From Thiobacillaceae bacterium (GTDB lineage Bacteria > Pseudomonadota > Gammaproteobacteria > Burkholderiales > Thiobacillaceae), in contig JAHENE010000097.1 of NCBI GenBank assembly GCA_024643305.1, positions 1 to 7,427 on the forward strand: a stretch of DNA of 7,427 nucleotides. Reading direction: 5' to 3'. The notes under the pieces are model-generated. The model was not told the origin of the DNA. It saw only the letters and a program-made list of their open reading frames with translations, and searched no databases. Below are positions 1-6,825 of the stretch, in pieces (within the stretch, counting starts at the first letter, position 1; each line of letters opens with the position of its first letter). The translations under genes were made by a program, and so were the position numbers.

Positions 1-1880
1 GCAACGTCAACACCGGTTCCAACCGTACCCTGCTGGTGGTGGGCGGCGGCGTGACCGGCATGACCGCCGCGCTGGAAGCTTCCAAGACCGGATACCCCGT
101 GGTGCTGGTGGAAAAATCCGGCGCGCTCGGTGGATGGGCAGCCAGGCTGTGGAAGCGTATTCCCGTGCACGAGCCGTTCAAGGCGCCTGCCGATACCGGC
201 GTGGCCGACCTGATTGCCCAGGTTGAAGCCGACTCCAGCATCAAGGTTTATCTCAATTCCACCATAGCCAAGACGGATGGCGCCCCCGGGCGTTTTGTCG
301 TGGAGATCGCCACTGAATCTGGCGGCATCAACACTGAAGATATCGGCGCAATTCTCCAGACGACCGGCTTTGAACTGTACGACGCCAACAAACTGCCGCA
401 TCTGGGCTATGGCAAATCCCCCAACGTGGTGGATCAGGCCGGCCTGGAAGCACTGGCCAAGGCTGCCAACGGCGGCCCCATCCTGCGTCCTTCCGATGGC
501 AAGCCAGTTACATCCGTGGCCTTCGTGCAGTGTGCAGGCCAGCGTGACACCAGCGGCGAGCATCTGCCCTACTGTTCCGGATACTGCTGTAACACCAGCA
601 TCAAGCAGGCCATGTATTTCAAGGACGGCAATCCTGAGATTGACGCCACGGTGATCTACACTGACCTGCGCACCCCCGGCAACGGCGAAGACTTCTACCG
701 CAGTGCTCAGGAAAAAGGCGTGATCTTCACCAAGGGCAAGGTTGGCAGCGTGGCGCCGAACGGCAACAACTGCATGGTGAATTTCCACGACCTGATCCTT
801 GATGACCAGAATGCACAGATCGAAGCCGATCTGGTGGTGTTGGCAACCGGCCAGGTGCCCAACTCTGGTGTGAACATCGATGCGACAGCCGCGGAAAAGG
901 CAGAAGATGATGCGGCGGAAGCCGCCGCTGCTGAGGCCACGGCAGCTGGTGGGCAGACAATCCAGTTTTCCAAGAAAGTATCGGTGCTGAACCTGACCTA
1001 CCGTCAGGGCACGGATGTGCCGCAGTTCAAGTACGGTTTCACCGATTCGCACTTCATCTGCTTCCCGTATGAGACCCGCCGTACCGGCATTTACACTGCC
1101 GGCCCGGTGCGTCGCCCCATGGATATGGTGCAGGCGCGCGAGGACGCCACCGGCGCTACGCTGAAAGCTATCCAGGCGCTGGAAAATGCCCAGCTTGGCC
1201 GTGCCGCGCATCCGCGTTCGGGCGACCTGTCCTTCCCCAAAGTGCGTCTGGAAGGCTGCACCCAGTGCAAACGCTGCACGGTGGAGTGTCCCTTCGGCGC
1301 CATCGACGAGGACGAAAAGCGCTTCCCGCTGTTCAACGAATCCCGTTGCCGCCGTTGCGGCACTTGTATGGGCGCCTGCCCGGTGCGCGTGATTTCTTTC
1401 GAGAACTACTCGGTGGATACCGTGGGCTCGCAGATCAAGGCGGTGGACATTCCCGACGAGTTTTCCGAGAAGCCGCGCATTCTGATCCTGGCCTGCGAAA
1501 ATGACGCCTACCCGGCACTCGACATGGCGGCCATGAAGCGCAACGAATACTCTGCCTTCGTGCGGGTGGTACCGATCCGCTGCCTGGGCTCGGTCAACAC
1601 CATCTGGATCACCGATGCGCTGAACGCCGGCTATGACGGTGTCATGCTCATGGGCTGCAAGAGTGGCGAAGAATACCAGTGCCACTTCGTCAAGGGTTCC
1701 GAACTTGGCCGTTATCGCCTCTCCAAAGTGGGCGACACGCTGAAGAACATGAATCTGGAAACCGAGCGCGTGAAGGATCTGGAAGTTGCCATCACTGACA
1801 TCGACAACCTGCCGCGTACGATTAACGAATATGCGCAGCAGATCATCGACATGGGCATGAGCCCCTTCAAGGGCTTCTAG
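1..1880 (+). CDS. qmoB: QmoB-type HdrA-like flavoprotein with MvhD-like C-terminal domain (5' truncated)
   Basis: Subunit B of a quinone-interacting oxidoreductase (Qmo), a cytoplasmic FAD/iron-sulfur protein that exchanges electrons with APS reductase. The reading frame is open from base 3, so the start lies upstream. From QmoB family length (about 750 residues) roughly 130 N-terminal residues are missing. In order one sees an FAD-binding Rossmann motif (VVGGGVTGMTAALEASKTG, 36-92). Next is an HdrA-type cysteine set C-X13-C-X3-CC, with codons at 531, 573, 585 and 588. Two ferredoxin motifs follow, CTQCKRCTVECP (1257-1292) and CRRCGTCMGACP (1347-1382). An MvhD-like domain (about 1470-1800) has four cysteines (ACEN, IRCLG, MGCKSGEEYQCHF) suited to a [2Fe-2S] cluster. 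The fused MvhD domain and the PFKGF end argue for QmoB over plain HdrA or sHdrA. An Ala/Glu-rich segment at 870-959 interrupts the FAD domain. hdrC follows after 17 nt. qmoA and apr genes are expected upstream but not visible. Confidence 0.88.
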   Translation, partial: NVNTGSNRTLLVVGGGVTGMTAALEASKTGYPVVLVEKSGALGGWAARLWKRIPVHEPFKAPADTGVADLIAQVEADSSIKVYLNSTIAKTDGAPGRFVVEIATESGGINTEDIGAILQTTGFELYDANKLPHLGYGKSPNVVDQAGLEALAKAANGGPILRPSDGKPVTSVAFVQCAGQRDTSGEHLPYCSGYCCNTSIKQAMYFKDGNPEIDATVIYTDLRTPGNGEDFYRSAQEKGVIFTKGKVGSVAPNGNNCMVNFHDLILDDQNAQIEADLVVLATGQVPNSGVNIDATAAEKAEDDAAEAAAAEATAAGGQTIQFSKKVSVLNLTYRQGTDVPQFKYGFTDSHFICFPYETRRTGIYTAGPVRRPMDMVQAREDATGATLKAIQALENAQLGRAAHPRSGDLSFPKVRLEGCTQCKRCTVECPFGAIDEDEKRFPLFNESRCRRCGTCMGACPVRVISFENYSVDTVGSQIKAVDIPDEFSEKPRILILACENDAYPALDMAAMKRNEYSAFVRVVPIRCLGSVNTIWITDALNAGYDGVMLMGCKSGEEYQCHFVKGSELGRYRLSKVGDTLKNMNLETERVKDLEVAITDIDNLPRTINEYAQQIIDMGMSPFKGF

Positions 1881-1883
1881 GGC

Positions 1884-1890
1884 GGAGGAG
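1884..1890 (+). promoter_or_regulatory. Ribosome binding site of hdrC
   Basis: GGAGGAG ends 7 nt before the ATG at 1898. It is a near-ideal Shine-Dalgarno sequence, fixes the hdrC start and suggests high translation. It lies wholly in the short gap after the qmoB stop codon. Confidence 0.85.
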
Positions 1891-1897
1891 AAAATTA

Positions 1898-2554
1898 ATG
1901 AGCGCAAATCAACAAATGGCCGCCAAGTACAAGAACAGCTTCCTCAAGGAAGTTGAAGATCAGGTGGAAATGGGCGAATGGGTCAAGATGTGCATGCAGT
2001 GCGGCGTGTGCTCAGGCTCCTGTCCCACCAATTTCCATCCCGGCTGGGAACATCCGCCGCAGGAAATCTTCATGATGATCCGCGCCGGCAAGCGCGATGA
2101 AGTGCTGACCAGCCCCTCGATGTGGATGTGCACGTCGTGCTACAACTGCATCGTGCGCTGCCCGCGCAAGCTGCCGATCACTCACATCATGCATGGCCTG
2201 GCCAACTACGCGCACCGGCTGGGTGTTGCGCCCAAGGACCAGCCCACGCGTGCGTTTTCCAAGCTGTTCTGGAACAACGCCATCGCAACCGGCCGCGTCA
2301 ACGAACTCAAACTGTCCATCGGCATGTACTTCAAAAATGCTGAGGGCAAACTCGACATAGTCGGCGGCATCAAAAAGGGTATGGCCATGCAGGGCGTAGC
2401 ATTGGGTTTGCTCAAGGCCAAGCGGCTCAACCCGTTTGAACTGTTCGGCGGCCACACATGCAAGGACCAGAAGGGCATTGCCGCCATGCTGAAAAAGGCC
2501 AAAGAACTGGAAGACCAGCGCAAGCCGCTGTCTCAATCCGGCGCTTCGCGCTGA
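1898..2554 (+). CDS. hdrC: HdrC-like iron-sulfur protein (heterodisulfide reductase subunit C family)
   Basis: Soluble electron-transfer subunit of 218 residues that should pass electrons between QmoB and HdrB. Two complete [4Fe-4S] motifs are visible: C32-C35-C38-C42-P (CMQCGVCSGSCP) and C78-C81-C84-C88-P (CTSCYNCIVRCP), spaced as in HdrC and in the N-terminal half of QmoC. The C-terminal 120 residues are helical and lysine-rich, with no convincing membrane span. The protein therefore lacks the cytochrome b-like part that makes QmoC a quinone-reacting membrane subunit. The start is set by the Shine-Dalgarno site at 1884-1890. hdrB follows after 23 nt, so qmoB, hdrC and hdrB are one operon. 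Family assignment is firm. The partnership with QmoB is inferred from gene order and from qmoAB-hdrBC clusters known in Gram-positive sulfate reducers. Confidence 0.9.
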   Translation: MSANQQMAAKYKNSFLKEVEDQVEMGEWVKMCMQCGVCSGSCPTNFHPGWEHPPQEIFMMIRAGKRDEVLTSPSMWMCTSCYNCIVRCPRKLPITHIMHGLANYAHRLGVAPKDQPTRAFSKLFWNNAIATGRVNELKLSIGMYFKNAEGKLDIVGGIKKGMAMQGVALGLLKAKRLNPFELFGGHTCKDQKGIAAMLKKAKELEDQRKPLSQSGASR

Positions 2555-2562
2555 TAGAGGCC

Positions 2563-2570
2563 TAAGGAGA
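2563..2570 (+). promoter_or_regulatory. Ribosome binding site of hdrB
   Basis: TAAGGAGA, with its GGAG core 8 nt before the ATG at 2578, is a strong Shine-Dalgarno sequence that confirms the hdrB start. It follows tandem stops (TGA, then TAG) at the end of hdrC. Confidence 0.85.
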
Positions 2571-2577
2571 TACGAAA

Positions 2578-3471
2578 ATGGCAACCAAAAACTACGCCTT
2601 CTACCCCGGATGCTCCTCGCAAAAAGGCGCATCCGCATCCAACTACCTGACTTCAGTGGAGTCCATGTGCAAGACCCTGGACATCTCGCTGACCGAGATT
2701 CCTGACTGGAACTGCTGCGGTGCATCCATCGGCTATGGCGAGGCAGGCGAACTGCCGCGTCATGTGCTGAACGCGCGCAACTTCGCCCTGGCCGAAACCA
2801 ATCTGCCAGGTCAGGACATCGTTGCCACCTGCGCGGCCTGCTGGCTCGGCGCCAAGGAATCCAAGGAGCGCATCGAGCATTCCTCGCAACTGATGGCAGA
2901 TACCCAGGAAGCCCTCAAGGAAGCCGGTCTGCAGATCAAGGTCATGCCCGAGATTCGCCATATGGCCGAAGTGCTGGTAGAAGACTTTGGTTTCGACGAA
3001 CTCGGCAAGCATGTGAAGAACCCGCTGCAAGGCCTGAAGTTTGCCGGCTACGTCGGCTGCCAGACCAACCGCCCGTTCGGCATTGCCGGTGAGAACTTTG
3101 AAAACCCCATGTACCTCGACAAGATCATTGAGACCATGGGCGGCGAGGCCGTTCCTTATGACCAGAAAGTGACCTGCTGCGGGGGTGCGCTGGCATTTTC
3201 GGAACCTGACAAGGCGCAGGCCCAGATCAAGGACATCATTGAAGCAGCCTACGACGGCGGCGCGGAAATGATCGTGACGCCTTGCCCGTTGTGCCAGGCC
3301 AACGTGGAAATCTATCAGGGCCATATCAACAAGAAATACAACACCAAGTTCAACATCCCGGTGCTGTACTACAGTCAGTTGATGACCATTGCCTACGGCG
3401 GCAGTTCCAGGGACGCCGGCCTCGACGGCCAGGTAATCCGCGCAGCCAAGCTGGAAGCGATCGCCAAGTAA
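2578..3471 (+). CDS. hdrB: HdrB-like protein with two CCG domains (heterodisulfide reductase subunit B family)
   Basis: A 297-residue protein with two full CCG domains, the signature that in HdrB binds two non-cubane [4Fe-4S] clusters and forms the disulfide-active site. The first set is C12, C46-C47, C85 and C88 (YPGC, NCCGAS, CAAC). The second is C161, C200-C201, C236 and C239 (GCQ, CCGGA, CPLC). All ten ligand positions are kept, so both sites should be functional. There is no signal peptide or membrane segment; the protein is cytoplasmic. It is the last gene of the qmoB-hdrC-hdrB unit and is followed after 20 nt by a strong hairpin. In methanogens HdrB reduces CoM-S-S-CoB. In this bacterial setting the substrate or electron partner is unknown: it may be a thiol/disulfide carrier, or HdrB may serve only as an electron exit. 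Length and motifs match the family well. Confidence 0.92.
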   Translation: MATKNYAFYPGCSSQKGASASNYLTSVESMCKTLDISLTEIPDWNCCGASIGYGEAGELPRHVLNARNFALAETNLPGQDIVATCAACWLGAKESKERIEHSSQLMADTQEALKEAGLQIKVMPEIRHMAEVLVEDFGFDELGKHVKNPLQGLKFAGYVGCQTNRPFGIAGENFENPMYLDKIIETMGGEAVPYDQKVTCCGGALAFSEPDKAQAQIKDIIEAAYDGGAEMIVTPCPLCQANVEIYQGHINKKYNTKFNIPVLYYSQLMTIAYGGSSRDAGLDGQVIRAAKLEAIAK

Positions 3472-3491
3472 GTTTCTGGTAATTTGTGTTA

Positions 3492-3517
3492 AAAACAGGG
3501 GCAATCGCCCCTGTTTT
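3492..3517 (+). terminator. Intrinsic terminator after hdrB
   Basis: A perfect 11-bp inverted repeat (AAAACAGGGGC / GCCCCTGTTTT) with a 4-nt AATC loop. The GC-rich core is flanked by A and T runs, so the right arm ends in TTTT and gives a U-tract in the transcript. It begins 20 nt after the hdrB stop and should end the qmoB-hdrC-hdrB message. The A run on the left could let it act on the other strand too, but no minus-strand gene reads into it. It sits only 14 nt before the next start codon. Confidence 0.9.
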
Positions 3518-3531
3518 CATTTGGAAATGTT

Positions 3532-3837
3532 ATGAGAAACGTCGATAAATATGATGAATTCGTGGACCTGGTGCATCAGGCGGTCTATGAAGTGGATGAA
3601 CTGCGCGCCTGTTTTGATGAAGATGAATACGACATGGAGCGCTATGCGCCTTTTATCGATGCACTGGATGCTTCGCTCAGGCAACTCTTCGATGACATCA
3701 TTTCCGGGAATTATTCTGGTGCGGGCATGGGCGGCGATCTGCCGTTCATGAAAATCGTTAACCGCTTCGAGCGTGACATTCCCTTCCGGGATCTACTTAA
3801 AACAATCAACGCGGCCCATCGCAAGGGCTGGCGCTAG
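3532..3837 (+). CDS. Small acidic protein of unknown function (101 aa)
   Basis: I do not recognise this family. The ATG at 3532 has a modest Shine-Dalgarno (GGAA at 3523-3526). The product is rich in Asp and Glu in its first 60 residues (DEFVDL, FDEDEYDMERY), then has a short Gly-rich turn (GAGMGGDLPF) and a basic C-terminus (AHRKGWR). It looks like a compact, mainly helical cytoplasmic protein without signal peptide or membrane span. It has one cysteine and no obvious metal or nucleotide motif. It starts 14 nt after the terminator, so it depends on readthrough or on a promoter I cannot identify. It ends one base before the stop of the convergent Fur-family gene. Codon use like its neighbours and in-frame start and stop support a real gene; function is unassigned. 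Confidence 0.7.
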   Translation: MRNVDKYDEFVDLVHQAVYEVDELRACFDEDEYDMERYAPFIDALDASLRQLFDDIISGNYSGAGMGGDLPFMKIVNRFERDIPFRDLLKTINAAHRKGWR

Positions 3838-3838
3838 A

Positions 3839-4252
3839 TTAAGCCGTGCGCTTCACGCGCACGATGAGATCGATACCCACGGTTTCGACGCCTTGGGGCA
3901 GGTCTGGCAGGCCTTCAATGCGTATATCGTCGGCTTTGATGTCGGTGAGACGGCCGCTATCCACTTCGTAGAGGTGATGGTGCGGGCCAGTATTGGGATC
4001 GTAGAAGACCTTTGACGGGTCGACGATGACCTCGCGAATCAAACCCTTTTCCAGAAACAGATTCAGTGTGTTGTAGACGGTTGCCTTGGAAGTTTCGGCA
4101 TGGCGGCCGTTGACGATGGCCATGACCTGATCTGCAGACAAGTGTTCCTGGCGCGAAAACAGCGCATAGGCGATCTCAATCCGCTGGTGGGTCGGATTGA
4201 TGTCGTGAGCCCGCAGGAGCTCGGCCATGTTGTCGCGGTTGTACTGGATCAA
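3839..4252 (-). CDS. Fur-superfamily metalloregulator, PerR/Irr-like, cysteine-free
   Basis: A DNA-binding repressor of the Fur superfamily, 137 residues. The winged helix covers about residues 10-80 (NPTHQR, HLSADQV, and the recognition region TSKATVYNTLNLF). The dimerisation domain carries the PHHHLYEVDSG motif. Counted from the TTG at 4252, H37, D85, H91, H93 and D104 fall where B. subtilis PerR keeps its regulatory metal ligands, including Asp at 104, where Fur has Glu. There is no cysteine at all, so the CxxC structural zinc site of Fur, PerR and Zur is absent, as in Irr-type members. It may sense iron, manganese or peroxide through the His/Asp site; this is inference. The start is uncertain: TTG at 4252 or ATG at 4228 (residue 9), neither with a good Shine-Dalgarno. 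It is divergent from hisD and convergent with the 101-aa gene. Confidence 0.88.
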   Translation of the reverse strand: MIQYNRDNMAELLRAHDINPTHQRIEIAYALFSRQEHLSADQVMAIVNGRHAETSKATVYNTLNLFLEKGLIREVIVDPSKVFYDPNTGPHHHLYEVDSGRLTDIKADDIRIEGLPDLPQGVETVGIDLIVRVKRTA

Positions 4253-4277
4253 GTGTCGGTGACGGTTATATCAACGA

Positions 4278-4296
4278 TTTAATGATAATCTAGGAT
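4278..4296. promoter_or_regulatory. Possible Fur-box-like operator between the fur-like gene and hisD
   Basis: TAATGATAATC (4280-4290) matches 11 consecutive bases of the classical 19-bp Fur box, but the other half-site is poor (11 of 19 overall). It lies 26-44 nt upstream of the TTG of the Fur-family gene, where an autoregulatory operator would be expected. It also contains GATAAT (4284-4289), a possible -10 on the + strand. A weak minus-strand -10 (TATAAC, complement of 4265-4270) is close by. This could simply be AT-rich promoter sequence. Confidence 0.35.
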
Positions 4297-4386
4297 TTGG
4301 ACTCTGTCTAACTATCGGAGTTGATATTGGTGATTACCCGCGCATTCACGTTGAAAGCCCGCATAGGGCATAACGGGAAAATCCCT

Positions 4387-4392
4387 TATAAT
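4387..4392 (+). promoter_or_regulatory. Candidate -10 element for the his operon
   Basis: A perfect TATAAT, 26 nt before the hisD GTG. No good -35 lies at 16-18 bp; the nearest TTGAAA (4351-4356) is 30 nt away. A small inverted repeat, GGGA-AAA-TCCC (4375-4385), lies just upstream and could be an activator site. Transcription from here would start near 4399 and give a leader of about 20 nt without a clear Shine-Dalgarno. Confidence 0.4.
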
Positions 4393-4418
4393 CCAAGCTT
4401 TAGCAAGCGCTTCCCATT

Positions 4419-5720
4419 GTGATTTCCATAACCCGACTCTCCTCAAGCCAGCCGGACTTCCTGCCCCGGCTGGACAAGCTGTTGCAATTTGATGCCGCGA
4501 CGGATGCTTCCATCGAGTCAACGGTAGCGGGAATCCTGGCGGATGTGAGAACGCGTGGCGATGCAGCGGTACTGGAATACACCAACAAGTTTGATCGTAT
4601 GAGCGCAAGCTCGATGGCAGAGTTGTCCTTACCTAAGCCCCGCCTGGAAGAGGCCTTGGCCGGCTTGGAGCCGGAAAGGCGCAAAGCACTTGAGACAGCT
4701 GCCTTGCGGGTACGCAGCTATCACGAACGCCAGATGCAGACCTCATGGAGCTACACGGAAGAGGATGGAACGCTGCTTGGGCAGCAGGTCACGCCGTTGG
4801 ACCGAGTGGGCCTGTATGTGCCTGGCGGCAAGGCTGCCTATCCCTCGTCTGTGTTGATGAACGCGATTCCGGCCAAGGTCGCGGGTGTGGCGGAGCTCAT
4901 TATGGTTGTTCCCACCCCGGGCGGGGAGCAGAACGATCTGGTGCTGGCTGCCGCGGCCATTGCCGGTGTGGACAAGGTGTTCACCATCGGCGGTGCACAG
5001 GCGGTGGCGGCAATGGCCTACGGTACAGAGAGCGTGCCGCAGGTTGACAAGATCGTCGGCCCGGGCAATGCCTATGTGGCCGAAGCCAAGCGACGTGTAT
5101 TCGGTACTGTCGGCATCGACATGATTGCTGGTCCTTCAGAAATTTTAGTTATCTGCGATGGTCAGACCAATCCCGACTGGATTGCCATGGATCTCTTCTC
5201 CCAGGCCGAACACGACGAACTGGCGCAGGCTATTCTGTTGACGCCGGATGCCGCTTTTGCTGACAAGGTTGAGCAGTCCATCAAGAAACTGGTGAGTGAG
5301 ATGCCGCGCAATGAGGTGATCACCACATCCATTACCAACCGTGGGGCCATCATCGTGACGCGTGACCTGGATGAGGCGGCGGAAATTTCCAATCGCATCG
5401 CGCCTGAGCACCTCGAACTTTCTGTCGAGGATCCGCTGGCGATGTCGAAGCAGATTCGCCACGCCGGCGCCATCTTCATGGGGCGCAACACCTGTGAGGC
5501 GCTGGGCGACTACTGCGCCGGCCCCAACCACGTATTGCCGACCTCGCGCACGGCACGCTTTTCCTCGCCGCTTGGCGTATACGATTTCCAGAAACGCTCC
5601 AGCCTAATCATGGTTTCTGAGCAGGGAGCGCAGACCCTGGGGCGCATTGCTGCCACTCTGGCTTATGGCGAGGGGCTGCAGGCCCATGCCCGGTCAGCTG
5701 AATATCGACTACATCGCTAA
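4419..5720 (+). CDS. hisD: Histidinol dehydrogenase
   Basis: Catalyses the last two steps of histidine synthesis, oxidising L-histidinol through histidinal to L-histidine with two NAD+; a cytoplasmic zinc homodimer. The product has 433 residues, normal for the family. The zinc ligands known from E. coli HisD are present as Q262, H265, D364 and H423, and the catalytic Glu-His pair as E330-H331 (APEHLEL). Family blocks include [43 protein letters not shown] and AGPSEILV. The GTG at 4419 is the only reasonable start: an in-frame TAG lies at 4401-4403, and the resulting N-terminus matches family length. No clear Shine-Dalgarno precedes it. hisC follows after 9 nt. It is the first his gene of this cluster, as hisG is not directly upstream. 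Confidence 0.97.
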   Translation: MISITRLSSSQPDFLPRLDKLLQFDAATDASIESTVAGILADVRTRGDAAVLEYTNKFDRMSASSMAELSLPKPRLEEALAGLEPERRKALETAALRVRSYHERQMQTSWSYTEEDGTLLGQQVTPLDRVGLYVPGGKAAYPSSVLMNAIPAKVAGVAELIMVVPTPGGEQNDLVLAAAAIAGVDKVFTIGGAQAVAAMAYGTESVPQVDKIVGPGNAYVAEAKRRVFGTVGIDMIAGPSEILVICDGQTNPDWIAMDLFSQAEHDELAQAILLTPDAAFADKVEQSIKKLVSEMPRNEVITTSITNRGAIIVTRDLDEAAEISNRIAPEHLELSVEDPLAMSKQIRHAGAIFMGRNTCEALGDYCAGPNHVLPTSRTARFSSPLGVYDFQKRSSLIMVSEQGAQTLGRIAATLAYGEGLQAHARSAEYRLHR

Positions 5721-5724
5721 AGGA
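5719..5724 (+). promoter_or_regulatory. Ribosome binding site of hisC
   Basis: AAAGGA overlaps the hisD TAA stop and sits 5 nt before the GTG at 5730. It supports that GTG as the hisC start and suggests translation closely linked to hisD. Confidence 0.7.
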
Positions 5725-5729
5725 ACATC

Positions 5730-6791
5730 GTGAGCCGCTACTGGAGCACAGTGGTGCGGGGACTGAATCCTTATGTTCCCGGCGAACAGCCCAAGCTGGC
5801 CAATCTGGTCAAGCTCAACACCAACGAAAACCCCTACGGCCCCAGCCCCAAGGTACTGGAGGCTGTGCGTGTTGAAGCTGGGGACACGTTGCGCCTGTAC
5901 CCCGACCCAAATTCCGACAAACTGCGTGAGGCGATTGCAGCCAATCATGGCGTGGGGCCAAGCCAGGTCTTTGTCGGCAACGGTTCGGATGAAGTGCTGG
6001 CCCATGCTTTCCTGGCGCTGCTCAAGCACGAGCAACCCATTCTGTTTCCGGATGTAACTTACAGCTTTTATCCGGTGTATTGCGGGTTGTACGACATCGA
6101 GTACCGCGAAATTCCGCTGACCGATTCTTTTGAAATCCGGGTGGATGACTACTGCTTGCCCAATGGAGGCATCATTTTTCCCAATCCCAATGCACCTACT
6201 GCAAGATTGCTGGCCTTGTCTGAAATAGAGCGCCTGCTGGAGCGCAATACCGAGTCAGTGGTGGTGGTGGATGAGGCCTATGTAGACTTCGGCGGCGAAT
6301 CCGCAGTTGGGTTGGTTGCGAAATATCCGCAACTGCTGGTGGTGCATACGCTTTCCAAATCGCGTTCTCTGGCAGGTTTGCGCGTGGGCTATGCCATCGG
6401 CCAGCCTGAGTTGATCGAGGCGCTGATACGGGTTAAGGACAGTTTCAACTCCTACCCGCTGGATCGTTTTGCCCAAGCCGGTGCCGTGGCTGCCCTCCAG
6501 GATCGTGCGTATTTTGATGAAACCTGCCGCAAGGTCATTGCGACGCGTGATCGGCTCACTGCTGAACTGACTGCATTGGGTTTCGAAGTGCTGCCTTCCG
6601 CTGCGAATTTTGTCTTTGCCAGGCATGTGCAAAGAGACGGTGCGGAACTTGCTGCAAGCCTGCGCGAGCGCAGCATTATCGTGCGACATTTCAGAAAACC
6701 GGCGCGCATTGCGCCCTTCCTGCGCATCACGGTTGGAACCGAAGAGCAGTGCGATGCATTGATTGCTGCGTTAAAGGAACTTCTGCCCTGA
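5730..6791 (+). CDS. hisC: Histidinol-phosphate aminotransferase
   Basis: A PLP-dependent fold-type I aminotransferase of 353 residues that converts imidazole acetol phosphate and glutamate to histidinol phosphate and 2-oxoglutarate. Visible blocks are [13 protein letters not shown] near the N-terminus, [10 protein letters not shown] (phosphate-binding turn), FPNPNAPTA (a variant of the usual NPNNPTG block), [10 protein letters not shown] with the PLP-contacting Asp, and [15 protein letters not shown] with K210 as the likely Schiff-base lysine. The C-terminal RITVGTEEQ segment is also typical. The GTG start at 5730 is supported by the Shine-Dalgarno AAAGGA. It lies between hisD (9 nt) and hisB (34 nt). 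Its place in the his operon argues for HisC rather than a broader aromatic aminotransferase. Confidence 0.96.
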   Translation: MSRYWSTVVRGLNPYVPGEQPKLANLVKLNTNENPYGPSPKVLEAVRVEAGDTLRLYPDPNSDKLREAIAANHGVGPSQVFVGNGSDEVLAHAFLALLKHEQPILFPDVTYSFYPVYCGLYDIEYREIPLTDSFEIRVDDYCLPNGGIIFPNPNAPTARLLALSEIERLLERNTESVVVVDEAYVDFGGESAVGLVAKYPQLLVVHTLSKSRSLAGLRVGYAIGQPELIEALIRVKDSFNSYPLDRFAQAGAVAALQDRAYFDETCRKVIATRDRLTAELTALGFEVLPSAANFVFARHVQRDGAELAASLRERSIIVRHFRKPARIAPFLRITVGTEEQCDALIAALKELLP

Positions 6792-6825
6792 TAGAATCAG
6801 GTTTTACATATAAATATTGAATGCC

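Noticed and set aside
1..1880. Reading the first gene as HdrA of the sHdr lipoate-linked sulfur oxidation system
   Set aside because: sHdrA lacks the C-terminal MvhD-like domain present here, and the sHdr gene order (hdrC1-B1-A-hyp-C2-B2) does not match.
2012..2725. Long minus-strand open frame (237 codons) opposite hdrC and the start of hdrB
   Set aside because: It lies antisense to a gene with complete cysteine motifs. It shows no recognisable domain, and such frames are common opposite GC-rich codons.
2653..3504. Minus-strand open frame (283 codons) opposite hdrB
   Set aside because: It is the antisense shadow of hdrB. Its start lies inside the terminator, and no domain or ribosome site supports it.
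3845..3863. Inverted repeat CGTGCGC-TTCAC-GCGCACG just after the 101-aa gene
   Set aside because: It has a 7-bp stem but no T-tract on either side, and it lies inside the last codons of the Fur-family gene, so it is not a convincing intrinsic terminator.
6792..6825. Promoter-like AT-rich sequence (TAGAAT, TATAAA) between hisC and hisB
   Set aside because: There is no matching -35, TATAAA is too close to the hisB ATG, and the gap is short inside an operon. It is more likely a leader helping ribosome loading.
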